Shown: positions 8,957 to 18,474, counted from the stretch's first letter. The stretch: 64,000 bases of DNA from Phycisphaeraceae bacterium (GCA_020639155.1 JACKHF010000001.1:1674001-1738000); one strand, 5' to 3'. Notes: generated from the sequence alone by a model not told the origin. A program made the numbers and translations.

Positions 8957-9979
8957 ATGGTCTTATCTTTTTTCAACGTCTTCAATCACGTGTGGCTGGC
9001 ACTGAGTATCTTGCTCTGCGCCGTGGTCGGGTGCTCACTCATTGTGATCGGTATCCGATGGAAGGGCTTTGTCAACTATCTCATCTGCCGAAAATGCGGC
9101 TTTAACCTGACCGGGATTGATGATCAGATGGTGTGCCCCGAGTGTGGCTCTGATCTTCGTACGGGGAACGCGGTCTGTGCACGATCACGTCGACTCGCAA
9201 CTCGCAGTACTGGTTTTGCATGTTTGGTTGTGCTTATTGTCATCGTGATATCGCAACTGAACTGGAGCTATCTTGGATCAAATCAGTTTATCCTTGACAT
9301 AAAACCCGATTGGATGCTGGAACACGACCTTCAGCGCAAGAACTCTCAGGATATAGAAGCAGCTTTGAATGAGTTGATCGCACGAGTCGAATCAAGATCG
9401 ATCAATCAACAACGACTGGATCGGCTGATCGATGTTGGACTTGAGCGATTGGGTGATCCAGAAGCATCATCTCACGATCAACAGGTGTGGATGCGATTGA
9501 TTCAGTCTGCGCACAAGGTTGGAATGTGCAAGCCGGAAAAATACGCGCGATACGTGTCTCGCACTGCTCATCTTGTCGTCTTCGGACCACCTTCTCCAGC
9601 AACGATAGATGAAGCCACACATGCCTTTCCATTCAGTTCATTGCGTATTACGGCGCATCTCCCGGAGACGGACCACGGGAATACCTCTGACGTACGTATA
9701 CGTGTGGTTCGGGTATGGCTTTCGGATGATGCTTCAGATATGGTGCTCGAAAATTCTGAGAAGGCGCTGCCAGTCATTTCAGGTATGTATTCGAGAGAAT
9801 ATGATCAACTTTTTTCATCAAAGATCGTGTTTCAAAGTCGATTGTTGGGCATCGGGCAGTACACTGTGCATGTTGAAGCGGAAGTTGTTGCGGCAGATAC
9901 GAACACACACGATGTCGATTTGATTCGCGGCAGCGCCACCTTTCGCATACTTCAATTTGGTACTGAGTTTATCCGATAG
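8957..9979 (+). CDS. Zinc-ribbon membrane protein, paralogue 3
   Basis: A 340-residue member of the same family as 5756 and 6836. It has an N-terminal helix (about 10-34), the ribbon CRKCGFNLTGIDDQMVCPECG, a second helix (about 85-105) and the motif KPDWMLEHDLQRKN, then the helical and beta-rich parts. The spacer between the two Cys pairs is shorter than in its neighbours. It ends 14 bases before the convergent GNAT gene. Function unknown; membrane placement and zinc binding are predictions. Confidence 0.75.
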   Translation: MVLSFFNVFNHVWLALSILLCAVVGCSLIVIGIRWKGFVNYLICRKCGFNLTGIDDQMVCPECGSDLRTGNAVCARSRRLATRSTGFACLVVLIVIVISQLNWSYLGSNQFILDIKPDWMLEHDLQRKNSQDIEAALNELIARVESRSINQQRLDRLIDVGLERLGDPEASSHDQQVWMRLIQSAHKVGMCKPEKYARYVSRTAHLVVFGPPSPATIDEATHAFPFSSLRITAHLPETDHGNTSDVRIRVVRVWLSDDASDMVLENSEKALPVISGMYSREYDQLFSSKIVFQSRLLGIGQYTVHVEAEVVAADTNTHDVDLIRGSATFRILQFGTEFIR

Positions 9980-9993
9980 CTCTGAATCGTTTG

Positions 9994-10641
9994 TTACCCA
10001 CACTCGACTTCGATCACGCCCGGTGTGTGCTCCTCAGCGGTCTTTGCGAAGATGGCGTGGTCCTGCCATGTGCCGTTGATTTTTAGGTAACGCTTTGCCA
10101 ATCCCTCGCGGCGCATGCCGATCTTTTCCGCGATGCGCAGGCTTGCAGCATTCGTTGGTACGACACCCGCTTCGACACGATGCAGTCCAAGCCCGTGAGG
10201 CTGCTCGTTGAACGCGATCTCCAGCATGGCGAGCATCGCTTCTGTGCAGATGCCTTGTCCCTGCAGTGTGCTATTGACGCGCCATCCCGCGTTGCAACTG
10301 CACCAACTCCCGCGCACGATGTTCGAGAACGCGAACACACCGGCCATCTCGCCGGTTTCTGTGACGATAGCGACGCGTCTGCACTCAATGCCTGTGAGTT
10401 CGCCCTGCACGGAGCGTTCGTGCTGAAGGTCGAACAACGCAGCGTACCCGCCCTCGGGCAGGTTGGGTGACCACGGCGCAAAGCTCGTGTGGCTCTGCTC
10501 GTGCATCTGTATGAATGCGTCACGATCTTCAGCAAAGATCGGGCGCAATGTGAGTCTCGACGTGCGCGCGACAATCGCATGTATCGGCGGGATCGGTGGC
10601 ACATTTGTTGAGAGGATTGGATCGGTCGGATTGGGTTGCAT
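9994..10641 (-). CDS. GNAT-family N-acetyltransferase (RimJ/RimL-like)
   Basis: A 215-residue acetyl-CoA-dependent acetyltransferase. It begins after a short leader with 'TSRLTLRPIFAEDRDAF', has the GNAT strand 'RRVAIVTETGEMAGVFAFS', and has the CoA-binding turn in 'LQGQGICTEAMLAML' (R/QxxGxG/A-like), followed by 'LGLHRVEAGVVPTNAASLRIAEKIGM'. This pattern is typical of RimJ/RimL enzymes that acetylate protein N-termini or small amines; the substrate is not predictable. Its ATG abuts the stop codon of the second GNAT gene (TGAATG), so the pair is probably translationally coupled. Confidence 0.85.
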   Translation of the reverse strand: MQPNPTDPILSTNVPPIPPIHAIVARTSRLTLRPIFAEDRDAFIQMHEQSHTSFAPWSPNLPEGGYAALFDLQHERSVQGELTGIECRRVAIVTETGEMAGVFAFSNIVRGSWCSCNAGWRVNSTLQGQGICTEAMLAMLEIAFNEQPHGLGLHRVEAGVVPTNAASLRIAEKIGMRREGLAKRYLKINGTWQDHAIFAKTAEEHTPGVIEVECG

Positions 10642-11247
10642 TCACCCAGACTGTAGCTGAATGTGCGAGAGAGTCACCTCGATCTCCCATTCATCGTGCA
10701 GGATGTACTCGCTACCGGTCATGACGGGAGTCTGGCGGGATTTGTGTGTGTATCCAACCTTTGCCATCATTGTGGCGCTTGCCGTGTTCTCTATCTGAAC
10801 GAATGCCCTGACGGTATCAACGCCCAACCCTGATGGGAGCGACGTAAGCGCAAACGCAGTCATGGCGCGGACTGCTTCCAGCGCGTATCCATTTCGTGTA
10901 TACTGATGTCCGATCCAGAAACTAATCTCAGCAAAGTTATCCATGCCGCGCTCGATCCGATTGAACATGACAACACCGACGATGGTGTTATCCGGGAGCG
11001 CAATGACGCGCCGCATTCCCCTGCCTGTTTTCATGCCCTGCAGTGTCAACGCGAGCTGGCGTTCGAACATAGCGGACAGCGATTCGTTCTCGTGAAGAAC
11101 CGGACTGAATACTGCAAGATGATCTGTATTTGTGCGTATGAGTTCAATGAACTGACTTCGATCTGTTTCTGCTAGTGTCCGCAGTTGGAGGCGCTGCGTA
11201 AAGAGTGTTGCTTGCCATGGCATCTGCGTTGGACAATCGATGCGCAT
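10642..11247 (-). CDS. GNAT-family N-acetyltransferase (RimJ/RimL-like)
   Basis: Read from the inner ATG at 11247 (201 residues). The open frame runs back to 11526, but the extra 93 residues are not GNAT-like and cross two hairpins. The domain starts 'TLFTQRLQLRTLAETDRSQF' and includes 'FWIGHQYTRNGYALEAVRAM', the degenerate CoA pyrophosphate loop, and 'VRAFVQIENTASATMMAKVGY', the usual Asn-containing final motif. It is the upstream half of a two-gene GNAT operon with 9994-10641, sharing TGAATG. Substrate unknown. Confidence 0.8.
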   Translation of the reverse strand: MRIDCPTQMPWQATLFTQRLQLRTLAETDRSQFIELIRTNTDHLAVFSPVLHENESLSAMFERQLALTLQGMKTGRGMRRVIALPDNTIVGVVMFNRIERGMDNFAEISFWIGHQYTRNGYALEAVRAMTAFALTSLPSGLGVDTVRAFVQIENTASATMMAKVGYTHKSRQTPVMTGSEYILHDEWEIEVTLSHIQLQSG

Positions 11248-11577
11248 GATTGCTGCGCGTGGTCCTGAAACGCGAGGCTTTGCTTCGATTTGAGTGTGAA
11301 GACCGGTTGCGCCGATTGATGGTGCGCACACAGCATCTGTGTTGATGTGCTGATCAACGTCTTGCGATAGGAGATGCCTGTTTTCTTCGGCTGGCATATT
11401 GGTATGTCTGTTTTCGGCTGAAAACAGGGGGTGTGTTGTCTTGCATGACCACCCGATCGCGGCAAGGGTATATCCGGACCAGTACAACCCGTATATGCGC
11501 AAAAACCGGTGTTTCAACCGGCACAACTCCTTGTGGCAACGGGTGTTTCAGGGGGATGTGGAGTCTAGCGAACACGT
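11248..11577. other. Intergenic region with two hairpins downstream of gnd
   Basis: 330 bases between gnd and the GNAT pair, all on the minus strand. It holds a perfect 8-bp hairpin CTGTTTTC-GGCT-GAAAACAG at 11408-11427 and the terminator-like stem at 11501-11521. The remainder is an open frame that could extend the GNAT protein, but it lacks recognisable homology. The promoter of the GNAT pair should lie here. Confidence 0.45.
11501..11521 (-). terminator. Candidate terminator after gnd
   Basis: On the minus strand the sequence reads CCGGT, a 6-base loop, ACCGG, then TTTTT. The 5-bp stem is short but GC-rich and the T-tract is immediate. It lies 57 bases past the gnd stop codon. Confidence 0.4.
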
Positions 11578-13110
11578 TCAGGCTGTGGCTTCGGGCCTGT
11601 TCGGATCGAGCCAGTCCAGATGGAAGAATGACCCGCGGGGCTCGTCCACACGCTCGTATGTGTGTGAGCCGAAGAAGTCGCGCTGGGCCTGAATCATGTA
11701 CGCGCTTGTGCGCTCCGATCGATAGCTGTCAAAGTACGCAAGACTTGATGCGAAGGCTGGTATGGCAACGCCGCGTACAGCTGCCTGCGCAACAACCTCG
11801 CGCCACGCGCTCTGGCGCTGCCCAATCTGGTCAGCAAAATACGGATCGACGAGCAGGTTGGATAGTGTCGCGTTGTTTGTGTACGCGTCGGTGATCTTCT
11901 GCAGGAACCGAGCGCGGATGATGCATCCGCCACGCCAGATCTTCGCGAGCGAGCCAAAGTCGATGCCCCAGTTATTCACACGGTCGGCTTCTGCCATCAA
12001 TGCAAATCCCTGCGCGTACGCGCAGATCTTTGAGCAATAGAGCGCATCACGAACCTTTGTCAGCCACTCTTCCGGCGAGAGCGCAGGCTGGGGCGCTGGC
12101 GCAGGGAGTACCTTCGATGCGCGCACACGTTCTTCTTTGATTGCGCTGATGCATCGCGCAAAGACTGCTTCTGCGATCGACGGCGCGCTGATGCCGAGTT
12201 CGAGAGCGATCTGCCCCGTCCACTTGCCGGTGCCCTTCTGGCCAGCAGCATCAAGCACTACGTCGACAAACGGCTTGTCAGATCTCGGATCCTTCTGGCG
12301 GAGGATGTCCGCAGTGATCTCAATGAGGAACGAATCAAGATCGCCCTCGTTCCACTGCGCAAACACATCTGCCATCTGCGCTGGGTGCATACCCAACGCC
12401 TCGCGCATCAGCACACACGCTTCTGCGATGAGCTGCATGTCAGCGTACTCGATCCCGTTGTGGACCATCTTCACAAAGTGCCCGGCGCCGTCCGGCCCGA
12501 TGTAGGTGGAGCATGCTTCAGCATTGGGCGAGGAGACCGGCTTGCCTGGCGCCGCGCCCTCAATGGGCTTGCCTGTGTTCCTGTCGACCTTCGCTGCGAT
12601 GGCGGTCCAGACTGGCTCGATCGTTTCGTAGGCCTTCTTTTCGCCGCCGGGCATGAGTGATGGCCCGAATCGTGCGCCCTCCTCGCCGCCAGACACGCCC
12701 GACCCGACGTAGAGCACGTTCTTTGCTTTGCATCGCGCGTTGCGCTTTGCGGTGTCTTCCCAGTGCGCGTTGCCGCCGTCGACGACAACATCGTTCGGAT
12801 CGAGAATCGCAAGCAACTGATCGATCACAGCATCGGTGGGCTTGCCAGCGGGGACCATGATGATGATCCGGCGTGGCGACTGCACAGCGGCTTTGAGTTG
12901 GTCGAGTGTTTCGGTCGCGATGAGTGCGCCGGGTGTTGCGCTCCCTTCTGCATCCACAAACTCGTGTGTGGTCGCGACGGTGCGGTTATAGACCGCGACC
13001 GCGAACCCATGGTCAGCGATATTGAGCGCGAGGTTTCGGCCCATCACGCCGAGCCCGATGAGCCCAACGTCGGCGGTATTTGCGATAAGGTCATTGTTGG
13101 CAGCGGGCAT
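11578..13110 (-). CDS. gnd: 6-phosphogluconate dehydrogenase, decarboxylating
   Basis: Oxidative pentose phosphate pathway: 6-phosphogluconate plus NADP+ gives ribulose 5-phosphate, CO2 and NADPH, in the cytoplasm as a dimer. The start at 13110 follows GGAG by six bases (510 residues, slightly longer than the usual 470-480). The Rossmann motif GLIGLGVMGRNLALN is near residue 16. The catalytic Lys lies in GHFVKMVHNGIEY, the substrate loop is VGSGVSGGEEGARFGPS, and the C-terminal part contains 'WRGGCIIRARFL'. All key residues appear intact. No zwf or pgl is adjacent. Confidence 0.95.
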   Translation of the reverse strand: MPAANNDLIANTADVGLIGLGVMGRNLALNIADHGFAVAVYNRTVATTHEFVDAEGSATPGALIATETLDQLKAAVQSPRRIIIMVPAGKPTDAVIDQLLAILDPNDVVVDGGNAHWEDTAKRNARCKAKNVLYVGSGVSGGEEGARFGPSLMPGGEKKAYETIEPVWTAIAAKVDRNTGKPIEGAAPGKPVSSPNAEACSTYIGPDGAGHFVKMVHNGIEYADMQLIAEACVLMREALGMHPAQMADVFAQWNEGDLDSFLIEITADILRQKDPRSDKPFVDVVLDAAGQKGTGKWTGQIALELGISAPSIAEAVFARCISAIKEERVRASKVLPAPAPQPALSPEEWLTKVRDALYCSKICAYAQGFALMAEADRVNNWGIDFGSLAKIWRGGCIIRARFLQKITDAYTNNATLSNLLVDPYFADQIGQRQSAWREVVAQAAVRGVAIPAFASSLAYFDSYRSERTSAYMIQAQRDFFGSHTYERVDEPRGSFFHLDWLDPNRPEATA

Positions 13111-13399
13111 GGAAAGCTCCGATGGTGGTGTGATCTGAAGTGTACGAGCCCGCATCCGACTTCTTGGCCCGTAACTGTCAGCGAGGAGGGATGCTGGATC
13201 TGCGTACTTGTAGCTAATTGGCCACAAATTATGCCACTCGAAATCTGCAGTTGTTCAGGATTGGCCGGAACACGCTGATTGAGCCCCGTTGCATCGCTTG
13301 GATGATGTCTCACTGTGGTATGCCATTTGCCAGAGTTCGGATGTGAACGGATGTATGCATAAGGACCGGGTTGGTGGTGCAGTTGTATGGGAGCAAGTG

Positions 13400-15046
13400 A
13401 TGAGAGAGAATCAGACCATCAGACAATCGATGATCAACCTTCGGTATGCTACAGCATTCACTCTGACGCTTGCAATATCGTCGCATGCAATCGGGCAGTG
13501 CGACTGGGCACCGCTCCCCGGAGGTGGTGTCAGCCCTGCAGCGGACGCATGTGTCCTACTGCCGTCTGGTGATCTTGTGTTTGGAGGTCGATTCTCCCTC
13601 GCTGGAACAACACCAGTTGAGTATATCGCACGTTGGGACGGCTCATCGTGGCATCCGTTTGGATCGGGTCTTGACAACTTCGTGCGCGCGCTGCTTGCTA
13701 TGCCGAACGGTGATGTGATCGCGGGCGGGCAGTTTCTCAGTGCTGGCGGTACGACAGCAGAACTGATCGCTCGCTGGGACGGCACGCAGTGGCATCGTAT
13801 CGGCCCGTTGAATTCCGGTCTGGAGTTTGGCTCTGTACGCTCGCTTGCGCTGCTTCCCAATGGCGATCTGATGGCGGGCGGCTCATTTCTGGCAGCAGGA
13901 GGCGCACCAGCGCAGCGTGCTGCCCGCTGGGACGGCACGCAATGGACTGCGATGGGCGCTCTCTATCAGGGTGTACAACCGTCTGCTGTTGTGTCAGTGC
14001 TTGCGCTTGCAGTATTGCCCAATGGCGACATTGTTGCCGGCGGCTCGTTTCTGAAAGCAGACAGTGATATTACTGTAAACCGTGTTGCGCGCTGGGATGG
14101 CGCAGGCTGGAACCCGATGGGATCTGGCATGAGCAGCGCTGTGAATGCGCTTGCGGTAATGCCGAACGGTGATCTGGTTGCAGGCGGAATATTTTCAACG
14201 GCCGGCGGTGTCACAGCAAATGGTGTGGCCCGATGGGATGGCGTGTCGTGGCACGCGCTTGGTACAGGACTCATCAGCAACACGGGCGCACTCTCAAACG
14301 CATACGCCATGTGCGTCATGCCATCGGGAAAACTCGCTGTTGGTGGTGTGTTTGATACCGCAGGAGGCGCACCAGCATCGATGGTTGCAACATGGGACCC
14401 TACGATCAGTGCGTGGTCCCCGATCGGCAGCGGCATGCAATATCAGATCACGCGCACCGTGTCCGCGATGGCTGCTGACACATCGGGCAATCTGTTCGCA
14501 GCGGGCCAGTTCTCGCAGGCTGGCGGATTGAGCGTCACAAATGTTGCCCAGTTCAGGACAGATGCAAGCCCGGTTGTGTTTCTCACCCAGCCACAGGCTA
14601 GGCATCCTGCGCCGGGCGGATCGGCAGTGTTTGAAGTGCAACTCAGTGGTGCTGTTGAGACGTATCAGTGGCAGCGCGAGTCAGCGCCGGGCAATGGAAT
14701 CTGGCTTGACATGGATGAGGGGCCGAACTCGTTCTATGGCATTTTTTCAGGAACAACAACCAACGAGTTGACAATTTCTGACGCAGTTGCAGACAGATCG
14801 TTTGCGCTGCGATGTGTTGCGGTCTCATCGTGCGGTGGGGTTATGAGTAATACAGCCCAGTACTCGGTGTGTTATGCCAACTGCGACAACTCTGCTGGCA
14901 GTCATCCGCTCAACATCTTTGATTATATCTGCTTCGGTAACGCATATGCTGCGGGCGATCCATATGCCGACTGCGACGGAAACAGCACGTTGAACATCTT
15001 TGATTATATCTGCTTCGGCAATGCGTATGGAACTGGATGCCCATAG
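13400..15046 (+). CDS. Secreted kelch/propeller-like repeat protein with two dockerin-like C-terminal repeats
   Basis: Read from the ATG at 13400 (548 residues). A signal peptide (about residues 1-30, ending SSHAIGQ) is followed by seven or eight repeats of about 50 residues built on 'ARWDG..WH..G.G', 'V.AL...PNGD..AGG.F..AGG', suggesting a beta-propeller. An Ig-like segment (about 385-480) leads to two tandem dockerin-like repeats 'LNIFDYICFGNAY', each with an Asp-rich loop (YADCDGN), ending in GCP. Such tails probably attach secreted proteins to a partner on the cell surface. A second gene of the same type is at 42496. Confidence 0.75.
   Translation: MRENQTIRQSMINLRYATAFTLTLAISSHAIGQCDWAPLPGGGVSPAADACVLLPSGDLVFGGRFSLAGTTPVEYIARWDGSSWHPFGSGLDNFVRALLAMPNGDVIAGGQFLSAGGTTAELIARWDGTQWHRIGPLNSGLEFGSVRSLALLPNGDLMAGGSFLAAGGAPAQRAARWDGTQWTAMGALYQGVQPSAVVSVLALAVLPNGDIVAGGSFLKADSDITVNRVARWDGAGWNPMGSGMSSAVNALAVMPNGDLVAGGIFSTAGGVTANGVARWDGVSWHALGTGLISNTGALSNAYAMCVMPSGKLAVGGVFDTAGGAPASMVATWDPTISAWSPIGSGMQYQITRTVSAMAADTSGNLFAAGQFSQAGGLSVTNVAQFRTDASPVVFLTQPQARHPAPGGSAVFEVQLSGAVETYQWQRESAPGNGIWLDMDEGPNSFYGIFSGTTTNELTISDAVADRSFALRCVAVSSCGGVMSNTAQYSVCYANCDNSAGSHPLNIFDYICFGNAYAAGDPYADCDGNSTLNIFDYICFGNAYGTGCP
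14912..15018 (+). repeat. Two identical 26-base copies inside the dockerin-like tail
   Basis: Positions 14912-14937 and 14993-15018 are identical over 26 bases. Each encodes NIFDYICFG, 81 bases apart. They reflect a recent internal duplication of the dockerin-like unit. Confidence 0.8.
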
Positions 15047-15137
15047 TGTAACCTTGACTCGGGATCTCAATCAGACATATGTGCAAACGTGGGGTCAGTT
15101 GTCGCACGCAATCAATACAAGCAAGGAAAAGCAAAGC

Positions 15138-16253
15138 ATGAGAAAGCAGTTTATCGCGATAGCAGCCTTGGCAGGTATGACCTCGGTCTCAACGGCTCAG
15201 GTTGCGTACGAGTTGGTCATTATCGAGCCCTGGAACACAACCTACAGTCTCGCAACGTCGCATGTTGGTGGGTTGAACAATCTTAATCAGGTAACCGGCT
15301 GTGCGACGACGGAGCCACTCGGCGGTCCTTGCAGTTTCATCTGGACTCAAAGTACCGGGAAGCAATCAATCAGCCTTGCTGGTCCGATCAACGATCTTGG
15401 AGTAATTGTCACAACCAACACGGTGCGATGGCCCGATGGGACTTTCCAAACAATGGACGGGGACATGAGCGGAGCCGCTGACCTGAATAACAGCAATGTT
15501 ATTGTGGGATCCGATGGGAGTGTCTTTACGTGCCCGGTGCCGCCGCCGTATATTAACCGCGAAGCGACGGTGTGGAGTGCGGCAACTGGCACTATCCTGC
15601 TTGAATCGCAGCATAGTGTTCTGCATGCAGATCAGGCATGGGCAATCAACAACCATAACCAGATTGTCGGTGTCACATCAAGCACCGGACATTGCGGCGA
15701 TCAGAAAGCGTTCTATTACGATCTTGATATGCAGGTGCACATCGACCTGCACACGCTACTCACCGGATCATCTTCCGGTATCACGCATGCGGTCGATATC
15801 AACGATGCGGGCGTGGTCATCGGCGACGGGCCGGTGACGTTCGGCGGTGGCGCGTTTATATGGAGTGCTGCCGCGGGATTTTCGTTTGTGCCGGATCTAC
15901 CCAGCACAGAACCCGGATACTCAAAGCCAACCTCTATCAATAACAATAATACCGTTGTCGGTGAGGCCATTGTCAATGGTGACTGGCACGCGTGGATCTT
16001 CGATGATCAGCATGGCATTCGCGATCTGAATGATCTGGTGACGCTGCCATCAAACTTTATAGTTGATCGTGCAGAGAAAATCAACGACAATGGATGGATC
16101 ATCGGCTCAGGACATTACGGCGCGTGGAGTCCTGAGCGAGCCGTTGTGCTGATTCCCATTGATGCCTGCTACGCCGACTGCGACGAGAACGCGATACTCA
16201 ACGTGTTCGATTACATCTGCTTCGGGAATGCGTATGCCGCAGGATGCCCGTAA
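15138..16253 (+). CDS. Secreted HAF-type repeat protein with one dockerin-like C-terminal repeat
   Basis: Read from the ATG at 15138 (371 residues), preceded by AAGGAAAAG. The signal peptide is residues 1-19 (ending STAQ). The mature protein has repeats of the form 'INN.N.IVG' and 'INDAGVVIGDG' at about 45-residue spacing (LNNLNQVTG, LNNSNVIVG, INNHNQIVG, INNNNTVVGE, INDNGWIIGSG). These match the HAF repeat pattern of extracellular proteins. The tail CYADCDENAILNVFDYICFGNAYAAGCP-like repeat (about 340-371) is the single-copy version of the tail seen at 13400. It follows the propeller gene after 91 bases. Confidence 0.75.
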   Translation: MRKQFIAIAALAGMTSVSTAQVAYELVIIEPWNTTYSLATSHVGGLNNLNQVTGCATTEPLGGPCSFIWTQSTGKQSISLAGPINDLGVIVTTNTVRWPDGTFQTMDGDMSGAADLNNSNVIVGSDGSVFTCPVPPPYINREATVWSAATGTILLESQHSVLHADQAWAINNHNQIVGVTSSTGHCGDQKAFYYDLDMQVHIDLHTLLTGSSSGITHAVDINDAGVVIGDGPVTFGGGAFIWSAAAGFSFVPDLPSTEPGYSKPTSINNNNTVVGEAIVNGDWHAWIFDDQHGIRDLNDLVTLPSNFIVDRAEKINDNGWIIGSGHYGAWSPERAVVLIPIDACYADCDENAILNVFDYICFGNAYAAGCP

Positions 16254-16271
16254 TATTCGGGCGATGTGTGA

Positions 16272-17051
16272 TCATCCTGCTTTTTTGCCGCATTCCGGGC
16301 ACACATCATTGGGAAGTCCGTGCAGGTTGTATCCGCACGACGGGCACAGACCGTGGCGAAGTCGATGGGCACGGCGATGGATGAGTGCGGACACCGGGAT
16401 CCACACGCATCGAATGATGCCAAGCGCTGACCAGGCAGTTGCAATCACCAGCACAAAGGCAGCACTATTGATGAGGTATCCGCTTGGGAGTGATATCTCT
16501 TCGTCGACGTACAGTCCTTTGACGTTTGCGAGAAAAGTGCCATCGTCAGGTGGAGATATATTGCTTGCTGGGTCGTAGCTGGCAAGCTCTGATTCCAGCC
16601 ATGCGATGAATGTGTTACTTTTTACTTTTCTTTCATCTGCTGTTAACGGTTCGACCCAGGCACCGGGAGTAAACCGGATGCCCGCGATCCGGCGTGCTGA
16701 GGTCGGCGCAAAGAAACAACGAGTCGGTATGGTGCGAACGGTATCATCGAAGCCGATGAAATAGTTCGGCGCTGGCGCTCCAAACCCCCATGGTGGATCA
16801 CCAAAGATCCGCTCTTTGTTGTAGGTGTATTCGCCGTACTTTCCACTTACCCAATATCCGGGCTTAATGTACCGCTGCTCAACAAGATATTCATTCAGCA
16901 AACGGACAACCAATGATGCATTGCCATTCTGATGAGGATGCGACGGGCACATCTCACGAACGTGAAATACCAGCCCGATCAGCAGCGCAGAGCTGAGTAT
17001 CAGCACGAACGGGTACACGATTCGCCAGCGCTTTGATGTGCGGAGGAGCAT
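16272..17051 (-). CDS. Membrane protein with C-terminal zinc ribbon, tandem copy A
   Basis: A 259-residue protein with one N-terminal helix (about 11-30), an extracytoplasmic middle domain, a second helix near 190-215 and a C-terminal zinc ribbon (LCPSCGYNLHGLPNDVCPECG). The middle holds 'VRTIPTRCFFAPTSARRIAGI', which is also found in its tandem neighbour. Compared with the cluster at 5756-9979 the ribbon is at the opposite end, which makes this a distinct subfamily. The gene starts 7 bases after the stop of the neighbour, so the two are one operon. Confidence 0.7.
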   Translation of the reverse strand: MLLRTSKRWRIVYPFVLILSSALLIGLVFHVREMCPSHPHQNGNASLVVRLLNEYLVEQRYIKPGYWVSGKYGEYTYNKERIFGDPPWGFGAPAPNYFIGFDDTVRTIPTRCFFAPTSARRIAGIRFTPGAWVEPLTADERKVKSNTFIAWLESELASYDPASNISPPDDGTFLANVKGLYVDEEISLPSGYLINSAAFVLVIATAWSALGIIRCVWIPVSALIHRRAHRLRHGLCPSCGYNLHGLPNDVCPECGKKAG

Positions 17052-17058
17052 GGAGATC

Positions 17059-17862
17059 CTACGTGCTCATCGCTTGTTTGTTCTTGCTCTTTCCGCATTC
17101 CAGGCACACATCGCTTGGCAATCCGCGCATGTTGTACCCGCACGAAGTGCATAAACCCAGCCGTTCTCGGCGCGTGCGTCGATGAAGCTTTGCGTATGCC
17201 AGCATGCACGTATGCCAGCTCCACAACACGGTGCCGGGGAGCGACGAAAGCATCACAAGCAATATCACAATACCCGCAGCATTGATGTAGTATCCGGATA
17301 GAAACGGAATCGTTTCATCAACGTGGAGGCGTTTGACCTTTGCGAGAAGCTGTGGGTCATTCCCACGGAGTACCGGCTCATTATTCGCTGCAGCGTTTTC
17401 TAGCCACGCAATAAATGCATGGCGTCCATCACTGCGCTCTTTCGCAGTCAAGATTTGATTTGTTCCAAATGGAACAAAGTAGATACCCGCAATCCGATGC
17501 GCGGAAGTCGGTGCAAGCAGACAGAGTGAAGGGATTGTTCGTATTGTCTCATTGAATCCAATGACGTGCCGTTCGAAAGGCCCTCCACGGCTGCACAGTG
17601 ATGTTCGGCCAAACGACCACGATTCAGGATCACCAAAGTCGAGGAGATTTCCGTCCATCCAGCCAGAAGGCCATTGGTACCGATCGCCCATAACGCGATT
17701 GAGCATCCGTACAGCAAACGACGCATGTCCAATCTGGATCGGATGTGTCGGATACATCTGCCGCACAAGAAATGCCAGTCCGATCAATATCAGCACACAG
17801 ATCGTGAACACGATCGCGTGCCAGCATCGCCGGGGGATGGACGTGCAGATAGCCATGGGCAT
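17059..17862 (-). CDS. Membrane protein with C-terminal zinc ribbon, tandem copy B
   Basis: A 267-residue paralogue of 16272-17051 with the same plan: N-terminal helix (about 15-34), outer domain with 'IRTIPSLCLLAPTSAHRIAGIYF', second helix (about 193-215) and C-terminal ribbon LCTSCGYNMRGLPSDVCLECG. The last Cys pair is C-x2-C with Leu in place of the usual Pro (CLEC versus CPEC). An alternative start lies two codons downstream. Function unknown; tandem duplication is evident from the shared motifs. Confidence 0.7.
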   Translation of the reverse strand: MPMAICTSIPRRCWHAIVFTICVLILIGLAFLVRQMYPTHPIQIGHASFAVRMLNRVMGDRYQWPSGWMDGNLLDFGDPESWSFGRTSLCSRGGPFERHVIGFNETIRTIPSLCLLAPTSAHRIAGIYFVPFGTNQILTAKERSDGRHAFIAWLENAAANNEPVLRGNDPQLLAKVKRLHVDETIPFLSGYYINAAGIVILLVMLSSLPGTVLWSWHTCMLAYAKLHRRTRRERLGLCTSCGYNMRGLPSDVCLECGKSKNKQAMST

Positions 17863-17973
17863 GCTACTCCATCTTCGGCTGGATGGTTCGATTGGCTTCG
17901 CTTTGATGCGTTCTGTCTGTGGGCTTTGGAGCGTCTTTATCGTCGTTCTGCGCTGAGCAATCGGGAGCTATGT

Positions 17974-18474
17974 CTATGTACCCAACGAGAGCGCCAGCGC
18001 GTACACCCAGCGCTCCGACCCTTCGTCTGTGACAAAGTCCTGCTTAGGTAGGCGCACAAAGCCCATGGATTCATAGAGATGTTGTGCTGCGATCATGCTC
18101 GGTCGGGTGCAGATGACGACGCTGGTTGATCCGCGCCGTCGCTCCAGATCGACACAGTGCGTTACAAGCGCTCGTCCGATGCCAAGCCCTCGAGCTTCCG
18201 GGCTCACAGCAAGCAAACGAAACTCGCCTTCGTTCTCTGTAGACACCTGTCTCAGTGCGCTCGTTTCGTTAAGCAGCAACACCACGCCCATCATGCGAGG
18301 ATTGTGTATTGCATGGAAGAGTGTGCCGTGCTGTTCGAGGTTGGTCCGCATGTAGAACGAACGCGCGCGTTCGGATGTCGAGTATCCGCCGCCGACATAC
18401 GTTTCACGGAGGATCGCGATAGATTCTTCCCACTCCGCATCAGACCGGGTGATACATATCTGAAGCCCGCTCAT
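17974..18474 (-). CDS. GNAT-family N-acetyltransferase
   Basis: Read from the ATG at 18474 (166 residues), which overlaps the stop codon of the upstream GNAT gene as ATGA. The acetyl-CoA loop is clear in 'LLAVSPEARGLGIGRALVTHCV' (RxxGxG/A). A final Tyr-containing motif, 'AAQHLYESMGFVRLPKQDF', is typical of GNATs. The acceptor molecule is unknown. With 18471-18926 it forms a coupled two-gene unit, the second such GNAT pair in the window. Confidence 0.85.
   Translation of the reverse strand: MSGLQICITRSDAEWEESIAILRETYVGGGYSTSERARSFYMRTNLEQHGTLFHAIHNPRMMGVVLLLNETSALRQVSTENEGEFRLLAVSPEARGLGIGRALVTHCVDLERRRGSTSVVICTRPSMIAAQHLYESMGFVRLPKQDFVTDEGSERWVYALALSLGT

Noticed and set aside
11248..11526. 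93-residue N-terminal extension of the GNAT protein
   Set aside because: The sequence is not GNAT-like, crosses two hairpins, and an inner ATG gives a normal family length.
13411..14436. Long minus-strand frames opposite the propeller-like gene
   Set aside because: They mirror the repeat structure of the secreted protein on the other strand and have no start-site or domain support.
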